From positions 1 through 41,994 of the forward strand of contig JALFCW010000114.1 in NCBI GenBank assembly GCA_022771625.1: a stretch of DNA of 41,994 bases, in the 5' to 3' direction. Shown here one piece after another: positions 1 through 8,241 of this stretch; positions within the stretch are counted from its first letter, which is position 1; the number at the start of each line of letters is the position of its first letter. The DNA comes from Prevotella sp. GTDB lineage: Bacteria > Bacteroidota > Bacteroidia > Bacteroidales > Bacteroidaceae. Under the pieces are notes generated by a model. It saw only the letters and a list, made by a program, of their open reading frames with translations, made no database searches and was not told the DNA's origin. Both the position numbers and the translations under genes were made by a program.

Positions 1-1
1 G

Positions 2-439
2 CTGCGCGACTGGGGATATGCCAAGGATTATGTGGAGTGCATGTGGCTCATTCTGCAGCACGACACTCCAGAGGACTTCGTCATCGCTACTGGCGTGCAG
101 CACACAGTGCGTGAGTTTGCCACTCTCGCATTCCAGTATGCCGGCATCGAACTGCGCTGGGAAGGCGAAGGCATCAACGAGAAGGGTATCGACGTGAAGA
201 CCGGCAAGGTTGTGGTGGCAGTAAGCGAAGACTTCTATCGTCCCACCGATGTGGTCAACCTCTGGGGCGACCCGACAAAGGCTAAGAAAGAGCTTGGATG
301 GAATCCACAAACAACAAGTTTCGAGGAACTCGTGCGCATCATGGTCAACCACGACATGCAGAAAGTGGCTGCCGACCATGTGGCAAGCGTAATGCGCACC
401 AACCTCGCTGAATATCTCGAAAAGGGAATTGTCAAGTAA
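2..439 (+). CDS. gmd: GDP-mannose 4,6-dehydratase, C-terminal part
   Basis: This is the last 145 codons of a gene that begins before the window. Gmd is a cytoplasmic, NADP-dependent short-chain dehydratase that turns GDP-D-mannose into GDP-4-keto-6-deoxymannose, the first step of GDP-L-fucose synthesis. The visible part opens with the RDWGYAKDYVE segment typical of the Gmd C-terminal half, then ATGVQHTVREF, and it ends in a helix-rich tail (GWNPQTTSFEELVRIMV), as in full Gmd proteins. Frame 2 is open from the first base, so the gene is cut by the window edge, not by mutation. The next gene, fcl, starts 9 bases after the stop, so the two are almost certainly co-transcribed and act in sequence. 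Confidence 0.95.
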   Translation: MRDWGYAKDYVECMWLILQHDTPEDFVIATGVQHTVREFATLAFQYAGIELRWEGEGINEKGIDVKTGKVVVAVSEDFYRPTDVVNLWGDPTKAKKELGWNPQTTSFEELVRIMVNHDMQKVAADHVASVMRTNLAEYLEKGIVK

Positions 440-448
440 ATGTAAACT

Positions 449-1657
449 ATGTCATTAAGTAAAGACAGTAAGATATATGTGGCAGGACACCGCGGACTCG
501 TGGGTTCTGCCATCTGGAATAACCTCAAGGCAAGAGGATATAACAACTTGGTGGGAAGAAGTCATAGCGAACTCGACCTCACCGACCAGAACGCTGTGAA
601 GGAGTTCTTCGACACCGAAAAGCCCGACGCTGTGGTACTTGCTGCGGCTTTCGTGGGCGGCATCATGGCCAACTCGCTCTATCGTGCCGACTTCATCATG
701 CAGAACATGAAAATGCAATGCAATGTCATCAGCAACGCCTACTCTCACGGAGTGAAAAAACTGCTCTTCCTCGGTTCGACATGCATTTATCCAAAGAACG
801 CTCCACAGCCGATGAGGGAAGACGCACTGCTCACCTCGCCACTGGAATATACCAATGAGGAATATGCCATAGCGAAAATCGCAGGCCTGAAGATGTGCGA
901 GAGCTATAACTTGCAGTATGGCACTAATTACATCGCAGTGATGCCAACAAATCTCTATGGTCCGAACGACAATTTCCATCTCGAAAACTCTCACGTGATG
1001 CCGGCAATGATGCGCAAGATTTATCTTGCAAAACTCATTCACGACGGCAACTGGAAGGCTATTGAAAACGATATGAACAAGCGTCCGGTGAATCCCAATG
1101 AAAAACTAAAGGCTATCATCGGAGAGGGAAATGTAGATGGCAGCAATCCGCATGAGCGAATTCTCAAGACTCTGGAGTTTTATGGCATCTACGACAACAA
1201 GGTAGTGCTCTGGGGAACAGGTAAACCGCTGCGCGAATTCCTGTGGAGCGAGGATATGGCCGACGCCAGTGTTCACGTGCTTCTCAATGTTGACTTCAAG
1301 GACATCATCGGTATCGAGAAATATTCGTCGGTGTTCTTCGGTGCCAAGGCAGATGGAACCGTTGACCGCAACAACAGCGAAGGACGAGGCGGAGCTATCC
1401 CGTCGCTCGGCGAGATAAGAAATTGCCATATCAATGTGGGAACTGGCAAGGAACTGACCATACGAGAGTTGTCGGAACTAGTGGTGAAAGCCGTTGGATT
1501 TGAAGGTGTTGTCGAGTTTGACTCATCGAAGCCAGATGGCACAATGCGCAAGCTGATTGATGTATCGAAGCTCCATTCCCTCGGATGGACTCACAAGGTG
1601 GAGATTGATGAAGGTGTGAACAAATTGTTTGAATGGTATAAGCAGAGTCTGCAATAA
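449..1657 (+). CDS. fcl: GDP-L-fucose synthase (long form)
   Basis: This enzyme performs the epimerisation and NADPH reduction that turn GDP-4-keto-6-deoxymannose into GDP-L-fucose. The Rossmann motif GHRGLVG is at residues 13-19, the catalytic Ser lies in GSTCIYP (S110), and the Tyr/Lys pair is in YAIAK (Y139, K143). At 402 residues it is about 80 longer than the usual 310-325. The extra length falls in two places: a lysine/asparagine-rich stretch around residues 190-240, before LWGTGKPLREF, and a segment around residues 278-325, before CHINVGTGKE. The frame is continuous through both and the catalytic core is intact, so they look like lineage-specific loops rather than damage. The ATG at 449 directly follows gmd and gives a complete N-terminus. 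Confidence 0.95.
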   Translation: MSLSKDSKIYVAGHRGLVGSAIWNNLKARGYNNLVGRSHSELDLTDQNAVKEFFDTEKPDAVVLAAAFVGGIMANSLYRADFIMQNMKMQCNVISNAYSHGVKKLLFLGSTCIYPKNAPQPMREDALLTSPLEYTNEEYAIAKIAGLKMCESYNLQYGTNYIAVMPTNLYGPNDNFHLENSHVMPAMMRKIYLAKLIHDGNWKAIENDMNKRPVNPNEKLKAIIGEGNVDGSNPHERILKTLEFYGIYDNKVVLWGTGKPLREFLWSEDMADASVHVLLNVDFKDIIGIEKYSSVFFGAKADGTVDRNNSEGRGGAIPSLGEIRNCHINVGTGKELTIRELSELVVKAVGFEGVVEFDSSKPDGTMRKLIDVSKLHSLGWTHKVEIDEGVNKLFEWYKQSLQ

Positions 1658-1690
1658 TCATTGCAGCTATCAAGCATTCAAAAGATAAAA

Positions 1691-1722
1691 AAAGTCATCC
1701 TTCTTTTCAGAGGGATGACTTT
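1691..1722. terminator. bidirectional hairpin terminator between fcl and xylB
   Basis: A perfect 10-base inverted repeat, AAAGTCATCC at 1691-1700 and GGATGACTTT at 1713-1722, has a 12-base loop. A-rich sequence lies on the left and a T-rich run on the right, so it can act as an intrinsic terminator in both directions. It sits between two convergent genes, where a shared terminator is expected. Confidence 0.8.
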
Positions 1723-1736
1723 CTTGTTTCATCAAC

Positions 1737-3230
1737 TTAAATATTCTTGTTGATCAGGCTCTTCCATCTTGCATAAGCGTCGAGATATTCAGCACGCTTA
1801 TTGGCATCGGGCTCAATAACGGCCAACTTGTCGAGAGTGGCGAAAGCCTCGTTGTTGTCCTTGTAGATTCCTGCACCAATTCCAGCTCCCTTGGCTGCTC
1901 CAACACTTCCGTCGGTGTCGTAGAGTTCGATAGTCGCTCCACTTACTCCGGCAAGTGTGTCGCGGAAAATGTCGCTCAAGAACAGATTTGCCTTTCCGGC
2001 ATGTATCTTATTGATATTCATGCCCATCTGCTGCATCACTTCCATGCCATAGCAGAAACTGAAGACAATGCCTTCCTGTGCCGCTCTGACAATATGCGCC
2101 TTGTTATGCTTATTGAAGTTGATACCGCTGATGGTGCAGTTGATTTCCTTGTTCTCAAGAACACGCTCGGCACCATTGCCAAAAGGAATTACACTCACTC
2201 CGTCACTGCCAATGGGCACTCCGGCAGCCAACTTGTTCATGTCGGCATATCCAATTCCCTCGGGAGCAATATTGCGGCGAGTCCAAGCATTGAGAATACC
2301 GCAACCATTGATGCACAAGAGTACACCGAGGCGCGTCTGCTCGTCGTTGTGATTTACATGAGCAAAAGTATTTACTCTACTCTTCGGATCATAGTTTACA
2401 TCACCAAGCACACCATATACAACGCCTGACGTTCCACCAGTAGAAGCGATTTCACCTGGATTGAACACGTTGAGACTCAATGCGTTGTTGGGTTGGTCGC
2501 CTGCGCGATAAGTAATAGGAGTTCCAGCCTTCAAACCAGTCTCGGCTGCTGCCTCGGCAGACACTTCGCTCTGCACACTGAATGTAGGCACGATATCCGA
2601 GATTAACGACTTGTCGAAACCATAATAGTCGAGAAGGAAATCAGCAACCTTGTTCTCCTTGAAATCCCAGAACATTCCTTCGCTCAAACCGCTGACTGTT
2701 GTGTTGGCAACTCCACTCAGACGCATTGCGATATAGTCACCAGGAAGCATCACCTTGTGTATTTTTTCAAACAATTCAGGTTCGTTTTCCTTCACCCATG
2801 CCAACTTAGCCGCAGTGAAATTACCGGGAGAGTTGAGAAGATGCTGCAAGCACTTGTCAGAGCCCAAATCACTGAAAGCCTTCTCGCCATAAGGCACTGC
2901 TCGCGAGTCACACCAGATGATAGAAGGGCGGAGAGCATTCAATGACTTGTCAACACATACCAAACCATGCATCTGATAAGAAATACCAATAGCTGCAATC
3001 TCGTCGGCACTGGCATTGGCTTCGCACATGATTTTTTTCAAACTCAGTTTGGCATTCTCCCACCACATCTGAGGTTCTTGCTCAGCCCAACCAGCCTTGA
3101 CTGCGAGAATCGGAGCTTCCTGTTCTGGATAAAATGCAGATGCAGCACACTTACCAGTGTCTGCGTCAACGAGAGAAGCCTTTACGGAACTGCTTCCCAC
3201 GTCAAATCCTAATAATAATCTTCTTGCCAT
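1737..3230 (-). CDS. xylB: xylulokinase (FGGY family)
   Basis: This FGGY-family sugar kinase, 497 residues, phosphorylates D-xylulose with ATP to give xylulose 5-phosphate for the pentose phosphate pathway. The N-terminal phosphate-binding motif is LLLGFDVGSSSVKASLVD. ISYQMHGLVCVD and IIWCDSRA are typical of the xylulokinase branch, and TYRAGDQPNNAL carries the likely catalytic Asp. The GGTSGVVYG stretch and the C-terminal GAAKGAGIGAG loop are the adenosine-binding side. Length is normal for the family. No xylA, xylose transporter or regulator lies beside it here, so it is probably a single-gene transcript. Glycerol or other FGGY kinases are less likely given the MHGLV and WCDSRA signatures. 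Confidence 0.9.
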   Translation of the reverse strand: MARRLLLGFDVGSSSVKASLVDADTGKCAASAFYPEQEAPILAVKAGWAEQEPQMWWENAKLSLKKIMCEANASADEIAAIGISYQMHGLVCVDKSLNALRPSIIWCDSRAVPYGEKAFSDLGSDKCLQHLLNSPGNFTAAKLAWVKENEPELFEKIHKVMLPGDYIAMRLSGVANTTVSGLSEGMFWDFKENKVADFLLDYYGFDKSLISDIVPTFSVQSEVSAEAAAETGLKAGTPITYRAGDQPNNALSLNVFNPGEIASTGGTSGVVYGVLGDVNYDPKSRVNTFAHVNHNDEQTRLGVLLCINGCGILNAWTRRNIAPEGIGYADMNKLAAGVPIGSDGVSVIPFGNGAERVLENKEINCTISGINFNKHNKAHIVRAAQEGIVFSFCYGMEVMQQMGMNINKIHAGKANLFLSDIFRDTLAGVSGATIELYDTDGSVGAAKGAGIGAGIYKDNNEAFATLDKLAVIEPDANKRAEYLDAYARWKSLINKNI

Positions 3231-3383
3231 ATTAGTAAACTTTAAATAATCGATTATTTTCTTTTTTACTAATTATAATACGTTTGAACGCGATTTTTCC
3301 CTCAAAATACACAAAAAAAAATTTTTTTTGCCCTTTTATTAAAAAAAATGCAAAAAAATAATCCTTAATTCATTTTTTTTTCA

Positions 3384-3391
3384 TACCTTTG
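3384..3391 (+). promoter_or_regulatory. -7 element (TAnnTTTG) of the exopolysaccharide locus
   Basis: TACCTTTG matches the Bacteroidota -7 consensus TAnnTTTG exactly. It lies 29 bases before the ATG of the receiver gene, within a very A/T-rich 190-base gap (3231-3420). A clear -33 TTTG is not visible. I saw no equally good element for xylB on the other strand. Confidence 0.6.
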
Positions 3392-3420
3392 CACTTGTAA
3401 TATATTTCCAGATAATAATT

Positions 3421-3786
3421 ATGAAGAAGAAAATTTTAATCTTGGACGACAAGGAAACGATTGCCAAAGTGCTTTCGATATACCTTATGAGTGATTATGA
3501 CGTGCAGTGGTTACCTGATGGATTGCAGGCTGTAAAGTGGCTTCAAGCAGGCAACACACCCGACCTTATCATATCCGACATCAGAATGCCGGGAATGCGC
3601 GGCGACGATTTTCTTGAGTGGATCAAGCAGAATGAATTATTCCGCCACATTCCTGTCATCATGCTCAGCAGCGAGGATAGCACAAACGAGCGCATCAGAC
3701 TGCTGGAAATTGGTGCCGTGGACTACATCGTTAAGCCATTCAATCCTATGGAGTTGAAAATCAGGGTAAAGAAAATATTGCCTTGA
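3421..3786 (+). CDS. single-domain response regulator (receiver only)
   Basis: The protein is 121 residues and consists of one receiver domain with no output domain. The acidic pocket is D9/D10, the phosphoacceptor is D53 in IISDIRMPG, the switch Ser is in MLSSED (S83/S84), and the conserved lysine is K105 in VKPF. All residues needed for phosphorylation are present. It opens an exopolysaccharide locus and is followed after 29 bases by a sugar transferase whose N-terminus is itself a degenerate receiver fold. A role in controlling that transferase or the locus, by protein contact rather than DNA binding, is an inference. No histidine kinase is encoded nearby, so its phosphate donor is unknown. 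Confidence 0.88.
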   Translation: MKKKILILDDKETIAKVLSIYLMSDYDVQWLPDGLQAVKWLQAGNTPDLIISDIRMPGMRGDDFLEWIKQNELFRHIPVIMLSSEDSTNERIRLLEIGAVDYIVKPFNPMELKIRVKKILP

Positions 3787-3815
3787 GATAATCTCCCCTA
3801 AACATTATTATATAT

Positions 3816-5015
3816 ATGATCGGTATCGTATATTTAGGGAAAAACCCCAACACAAGAGACAAACTCAAATATGTCCCAGGACAAATTGTGAGAATGACCA
3901 GCACTTACAAAGATGCTGCCAAACTTTGTGTACCAAGGGTTAAAAACGAACACTTCATAGTCTTTTTTGAAAGAGGCGTAATAAGTGAAGACATCACTTC
4001 TATAACTTACCTGAAAAAGAAATGCCCTGGATTATACATCATACTGCTGACTGGCCTGCTCAGCAATGAGGAAAGGCTTACTTATCAAAAGTGCGGCATT
4101 AACGACACCTTGAACAAAGATTCATCCGTAACTGAAATAAACAAGAAAATACAGTTTATCACCAGTAGGGAAAACATCTTGTTCGACGACAAAGCTTCAA
4201 GCAAAAATATCCTTCATTTCAAAATACCAATTTGGAAAAGGACATTCGACATCGTATTCTCGCTGATTGCGCTGATCATACTATCGCCTGTGTTCATCAT
4301 TACTGCTATCGCAATTAAGTTGGAAAGCAATGGACCTGTGTTGTTTAAGTCAAAGCGAGTCGGAACTAATTATACAGTATTCGACTTCCTGAAATTCAGA
4401 AGTATGTTTATGGATTCCGACAAGCGACTCAAGGAACTTAGCAAAACACAAAACCAATATAGCGACAAGATTGAGGAACCGGTGGTGCCTGTAGGACATT
4501 TCAATGCCAATGTGGACGACAACACTGCAATTGGCGATGACTTGGGGGCAGAAATGCTTATCAGCGATGAAGAGGTGATGCTGGTGGGTGATGACTTCGT
4601 TGTGTCGGAGAGCAGTTTCAACAAGCAGAAAAACGAAGACATCAACAATGCATTCGTCAAAATCGAAAACGACCCGCGAATAACCAAAGTAGGACACTTC
4701 ATACGAAAATACAGTATCGATGAGTTGCCTCAATTGGTAAATATTCTTAAAGGTGACATGTCGGTGGTGGGAAATAGGCCTCTCCCACTCTACGAGGCTG
4801 AAAAACTCACCAGTGACGAAAGCATCGACAGATTCATGGCACCAGCAGGACTTACGGGACTGTGGCAAGTGGAAAAACGAGGTGACAGCGGCAAACTATC
4901 TGCCGACGAGCGAAAGCAGCTCGACATCACCTACGGACAAACATACAACTTCATTCTCGATATGAAGATTATCTTTAAAACTCTTACAGCCTTTATACAG
5001 AAAGACGACGTTTAA
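3816..5015 (+). CDS. initiating sugar-phosphate transferase with N-terminal pseudo-receiver domain
   Basis: The C-terminal half is a bacterial sugar transferase (PF02397 type) that moves a sugar phosphate from a UDP-sugar onto undecaprenyl phosphate to start polysaccharide synthesis at the inner membrane. A single hydrophobic helix spans about residues 142-168, followed by SNGPVLFKSKRVG, KFRSM (193-197), NDPRITKVG, DELPQL (302-307), GDMSVVGNRP (313-322) and GLTGLWQV. Residues 1-115 look like a receiver fold: IILLTG holds the switch Thr (T79) and LNK holds the conserved Lys (K101). The acidic pair and phosphoacceptor Asp are absent, with FIVFFERG where the Asp strand should be. About 50 extra acidic residues (near 222-275) interrupt the catalytic domain. 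The multi-helix N-terminus of WbaP-type proteins is missing. Sugar specificity cannot be read. Confidence 0.88.
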   Translation: MIGIVYLGKNPNTRDKLKYVPGQIVRMTSTYKDAAKLCVPRVKNEHFIVFFERGVISEDITSITYLKKKCPGLYIILLTGLLSNEERLTYQKCGINDTLNKDSSVTEINKKIQFITSRENILFDDKASSKNILHFKIPIWKRTFDIVFSLIALIILSPVFIITAIAIKLESNGPVLFKSKRVGTNYTVFDFLKFRSMFMDSDKRLKELSKTQNQYSDKIEEPVVPVGHFNANVDDNTAIGDDLGAEMLISDEEVMLVGDDFVVSESSFNKQKNEDINNAFVKIENDPRITKVGHFIRKYSIDELPQLVNILKGDMSVVGNRPLPLYEAEKLTSDESIDRFMAPAGLTGLWQVEKRGDSGKLSADERKQLDITYGQTYNFILDMKIIFKTLTAFIQKDDV

Positions 5016-5058
5016 ATTCCTAAGAATTAAAAAATAAACCACAAAAATAAAACAAAAA

Positions 5059-6036
5059 ATGAGTATTAAGCGTATAGCATTATTTGCAGCATTGTCTTTG
5101 TCGGTGCAGTTGGCAAACGCACAGTACAACGACAGCGGAATCTCCGCTGGCTTCTTCGACGCCAGCGAGGGTAGTACCATTGACTTTTCTAAATTTCACC
5201 TACCACCATTGGCTGTGCTCCTCGAGAACGCTAAGTCTAATCCCGAGATTCTTAGCTTAGCCAAGGCACAGGAAATAGCACAGGCGGAAGTGGCAAAGCA
5301 GAAAAGGCACATCTTCTCTTATGTTAGAGGACATGCAAGCTATGGATATGGAAAAACAGATATGTGGGGCAACAACTCATCCAACCTTAGCAGTAACATG
5401 ATCTACCAATTCCAAGGTAGCGAGCAAAGCTATTGGAACGTGGGAGTAAACTTGGCCGTACCTCTCGAGGACATCCTCGACCTAAAGGCTTCTGTGAAAA
5501 GAAAAAAATTGGAAGTTGATGCAGCACGTATAAAAAAGGATATTGCATACGACCAACTTAAACTGCAGATAGTTACTCTATATGTAAAAATTACCAACGA
5601 CCTCGTTGCACTGAAAACTGCCAGCGAGAACGCTGCGGTATATCAGGGCGCAGGACAATTGACCCAGGAACAGTTCCACAATGGTGAAATGAGCATTGCT
5701 GAGTTTGCACTCACAAAGGCAAGGGAAAACGGAGCCGTGAATGCTTATCAGCAACTGCAGACTAGTATTACCACAGACATCGTAACTTTGGAAATACTTA
5801 CACATACTCCTATCATAACTAATACAACAACTGATATCACTCTCGACGACACTATCGTGAAATCTGACAAGCAAATAGCCAAGGAAAACAAGGCTATACA
5901 AAAGCAGATAAAGAAAGAGGCTGAGGAAGAGGAAAAGAAATATCAGGAAATGGAAAAAGCTGACAAAAAGGCTCAAGAAAAAGCAAAAAAGGAGGCTGAA
6001 AAGGAAGCCAAAAAGGCCGCTAAACAAAAGAAGTAA
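5059..6036 (+). CDS. half-length TolC-like outer-membrane protein with Lys/Glu-rich tail
   Basis: The 325-residue protein has a signal peptide (MSIKRIALFAALSLSVQLANAQ) and one helix-strand-strand-helix unit resembling an outer-membrane efflux (OEP) repeat. LLENAKSNPEILSLAKAQEIA is the entry helix, SYVRGHASYGYG and YWNVGVNLAVPL look like paired beta strands, and long amphipathic helices follow to about residue 260. Classical TolC has two such units in about 430-490 residues; only one is present here. The last 50 or so residues are almost all Lys, Glu and Ala, probably a long charged helix. Between a sugar transferase and a Wzc-like protein, its likely job is the outer-membrane or periplasmic part of polysaccharide export in place of Wza. 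The family call is firm; the export role is inferred. Confidence 0.75.
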   Translation: MSIKRIALFAALSLSVQLANAQYNDSGISAGFFDASEGSTIDFSKFHLPPLAVLLENAKSNPEILSLAKAQEIAQAEVAKQKRHIFSYVRGHASYGYGKTDMWGNNSSNLSSNMIYQFQGSEQSYWNVGVNLAVPLEDILDLKASVKRKKLEVDAARIKKDIAYDQLKLQIVTLYVKITNDLVALKTASENAAVYQGAGQLTQEQFHNGEMSIAEFALTKARENGAVNAYQQLQTSITTDIVTLEILTHTPIITNTTTDITLDDTIVKSDKQIAKENKAIQKQIKKEAEEEEKKYQEMEKADKKAQEKAKKEAEKEAKKAAKQKK

Positions 6037-6060
6037 TATTAACTAAAAAAATATACGATT

Positions 6061-8241
6061 ATGGATATTTTCAGATATATAGTTAGATTTTTATACCGCA
6101 TCAGATGGTATCTCGCAATTCTTCCGTTGATTGCGTTGATTATTGCATGGTTCCTGACAAGGGATATGGAACGCCAATATGACACTAATACCACAATTTA
6201 TACTGGTATGATTACCGGCTATAACATTGAGGGCGGTTCGGGTATTGCCGGAGGTAACTCCCAAACTAATATCAACAACCTTATGATCCTCATCACGACC
6301 GACAATACGCTGCACGAAGTGTCGCTACGACTGTTCGCTCGTTGTATGATGTACGGTAATGAGAATAAGGACAACAATTATATCTCGGCTGAACACTTCA
6401 AGCAACTTAACGCTTCTGTTCCTGCTGAGGTTAAGGGACTTATCAACAGAAATAGTGAAGCTGCTACATACTCCAACTTGCGCGCTTATGAAAAGCCTAC
6501 ACAGGACAACTTCATATTCGGATTGACTAACTATCATCCTTATTTCGGATTGAATAACATCTCGTCAAAACTCAAAGTTACACAGTTCTCTAAGAGTGAT
6601 ATTATCAATATCGGATATAGCGCCAACGACGCTGGTATTGCATACAATACTCTTGACATTCTGAATGATGTGTTTGCACGCCAATATCAGCAACTCAGAT
6701 TCGGTGAAACCAACAACGTCATCAAGTTCTTCGAGAAAGAGGTGGCACGTCTTTACAAGATTCTCTGCAATGCCGAGGATGACCTTATTAATTATAATAT
6801 AGAGAAGCGTATCATCAACTATGGTGAGCAAACTAAGCAATTGGCTAGTCTTGAGGCTGGACAACAGCTGTCGGACAACACTCTGCTTATGGACTACACC
6901 ACTACAAAGGCTTTGATGGATTGGCTCGAAAGACAATTAGGCGAGCGTGCTAAGGCAATACGCGCCAACAAGCAATTTACTGACAAGGTGCGCGACATCT
7001 CAAGAATTCAGTCGAGAATATCCAACCTTCAACTTATGTCGAGCGAAGGCGGAGGTAATAATGCCGAGTCGCAAAACGAGCTCGCAAAAGCTCAAAAGGA
7101 CTTGAGAGCCACAGCTGAAAGCGTAAGGGATTTGACAAGGGACATCGAGGCTGGAAGCTTCTCAACTGAGAATGGAGTAAGAGCAAACACCTTGCTCGAG
7201 AATTGGGTGGAACAAGTGCTTCTCTTGGAGAAAACAAAGGCAAAGATGACAGCACAGGACATCATGCGACAGAGCATCGACAGACAGTTCCTCTATTTCT
7301 CTCCTATCGGAGCAACACTCGACAGAAAAGACCGTCACATTGGTTTCGTGGAAGGCAACTACATGGAAATGCTGAAGGCACTGAATGCAGCTCGTCTGCG
7401 CCAGCGCAATCTCCAAATGACTACGGCTACATTGCGCGTGCTCAACCCGCCAATGTTCCCGCTCAACGCACTGCCTACTAATCGTCTGATGATATTGTTG
7501 GGTGCATACTTGCTGACATTCGTTATGACTGCTATTTACTTCCTGCTCATCGAACTGCTCGACCGCACATTGCGCGACCGTATGCGTTCGGAGAGAATCA
7601 CGAAGATTCCTGTCATCGGATGTTTCCCCAAGGAAAGCAATCTTCGCTATCGCAGATTCAACAAGACTATCGCCGATATGTCGCTGCGCCAACTCAGCAA
7701 GGCTCTGTTGCCACATTTCAAGACTGGACAGCAGAATGTGCTTAACCTCATCTCTACGGATGGCGGTAACGGAAAGAGCTACTTGGCACAGGAACTTGAA
7801 AACTATTGGATTACACTTGGACTGCAAGTTAGAAAACTGACATACGACGAGGACTTCCTGGCCGACGACAGTAGATACATTATGAGCAAGAGTATCAAGG
7901 ACCTTTGCCCGGATCTTCTGCCTGACGAAATAGCTATTATTGAGTATCCTAACCTCAATGAACATTCAATTCCGTCGGCACTGCTGAACTTGGGCACTGT
8001 CAACCTGCTCGTAACACGCGCCAACCGCACTTGGAAGGATGTTGACCAGAAAGCATTGAAGGAACTTCAGTCACAACTGGAAAACAAGGACAGCCTATTC
8101 ATGTATCTCACGGAGTCACAACGCTATGCTGTTGAGGAGTTTGTTGGCCAACTGCCGCCTTATACAAAGTTCAACAACTTCGTATATCGCCTGTCGCAGA
8201 TGGGTCTTACAGCAACAGAAAATAGTCATACCAAATTATAA
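6061..8241 (+). CDS. Wzc-like polysaccharide co-polymerase with degenerate tyrosine-kinase domain
   Basis: The protein is 726 residues in inner-membrane PCP-2 style: TM1 at about residues 14-34, a large periplasmic part with coiled coils, and TM2 at about 475-498, followed by a cytoplasmic ATPase-like domain. The Walker A motif STDGGNGKSY (about 564-573) is recognisable. The Walker A' and B aspartates of bacterial tyrosine kinases are not: KLTYDEDF and AIIEYPNL stand where LVDxDxR and DxPP would be. There is no tyrosine cluster at the C-terminus (GLTATENSHTKL). It probably sets chain length and couples polymerisation to export, with little or no autokinase activity. Its stop codon overlaps the next start (TAATG), indicating tight co-translation with the polymerase gene. 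Confidence 0.83.
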   Translation: MDIFRYIVRFLYRIRWYLAILPLIALIIAWFLTRDMERQYDTNTTIYTGMITGYNIEGGSGIAGGNSQTNINNLMILITTDNTLHEVSLRLFARCMMYGNENKDNNYISAEHFKQLNASVPAEVKGLINRNSEAATYSNLRAYEKPTQDNFIFGLTNYHPYFGLNNISSKLKVTQFSKSDIINIGYSANDAGIAYNTLDILNDVFARQYQQLRFGETNNVIKFFEKEVARLYKILCNAEDDLINYNIEKRIINYGEQTKQLASLEAGQQLSDNTLLMDYTTTKALMDWLERQLGERAKAIRANKQFTDKVRDISRIQSRISNLQLMSSEGGGNNAESQNELAKAQKDLRATAESVRDLTRDIEAGSFSTENGVRANTLLENWVEQVLLLEKTKAKMTAQDIMRQSIDRQFLYFSPIGATLDRKDRHIGFVEGNYMEMLKALNAARLRQRNLQMTTATLRVLNPPMFPLNALPTNRLMILLGAYLLTFVMTAIYFLLIELLDRTLRDRMRSERITKIPVIGCFPKESNLRYRRFNKTIADMSLRQLSKALLPHFKTGQQNVLNLISTDGGNGKSYLAQELENYWITLGLQVRKLTYDEDFLADDSRYIMSKSIKDLCPDLLPDEIAIIEYPNLNEHSIPSALLNLGTVNLLVTRANRTWKDVDQKALKELQSQLENKDSLFMYLTESQRYAVEEFVGQLPPYTKFNNFVYRLSQMGLTATENSHTKL

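Noticed and set aside
1737..3230. xylB as part of a xylose utilisation operon
   Set aside because: No xylose isomerase, transporter or regulator lies beside it within the window.
5578..6027. A hydrophobic 149-codon antisense frame over the TolC-like gene
   Set aside because: The Phe/Leu-rich run is the reverse complement of the Lys/Glu-rich tail, not a real membrane protein.
7162..7965. A 267-codon open frame antisense to the Wzc-like gene
   Set aside because: Cys/His/Ser-rich translation without a domain; a shadow of the real gene.
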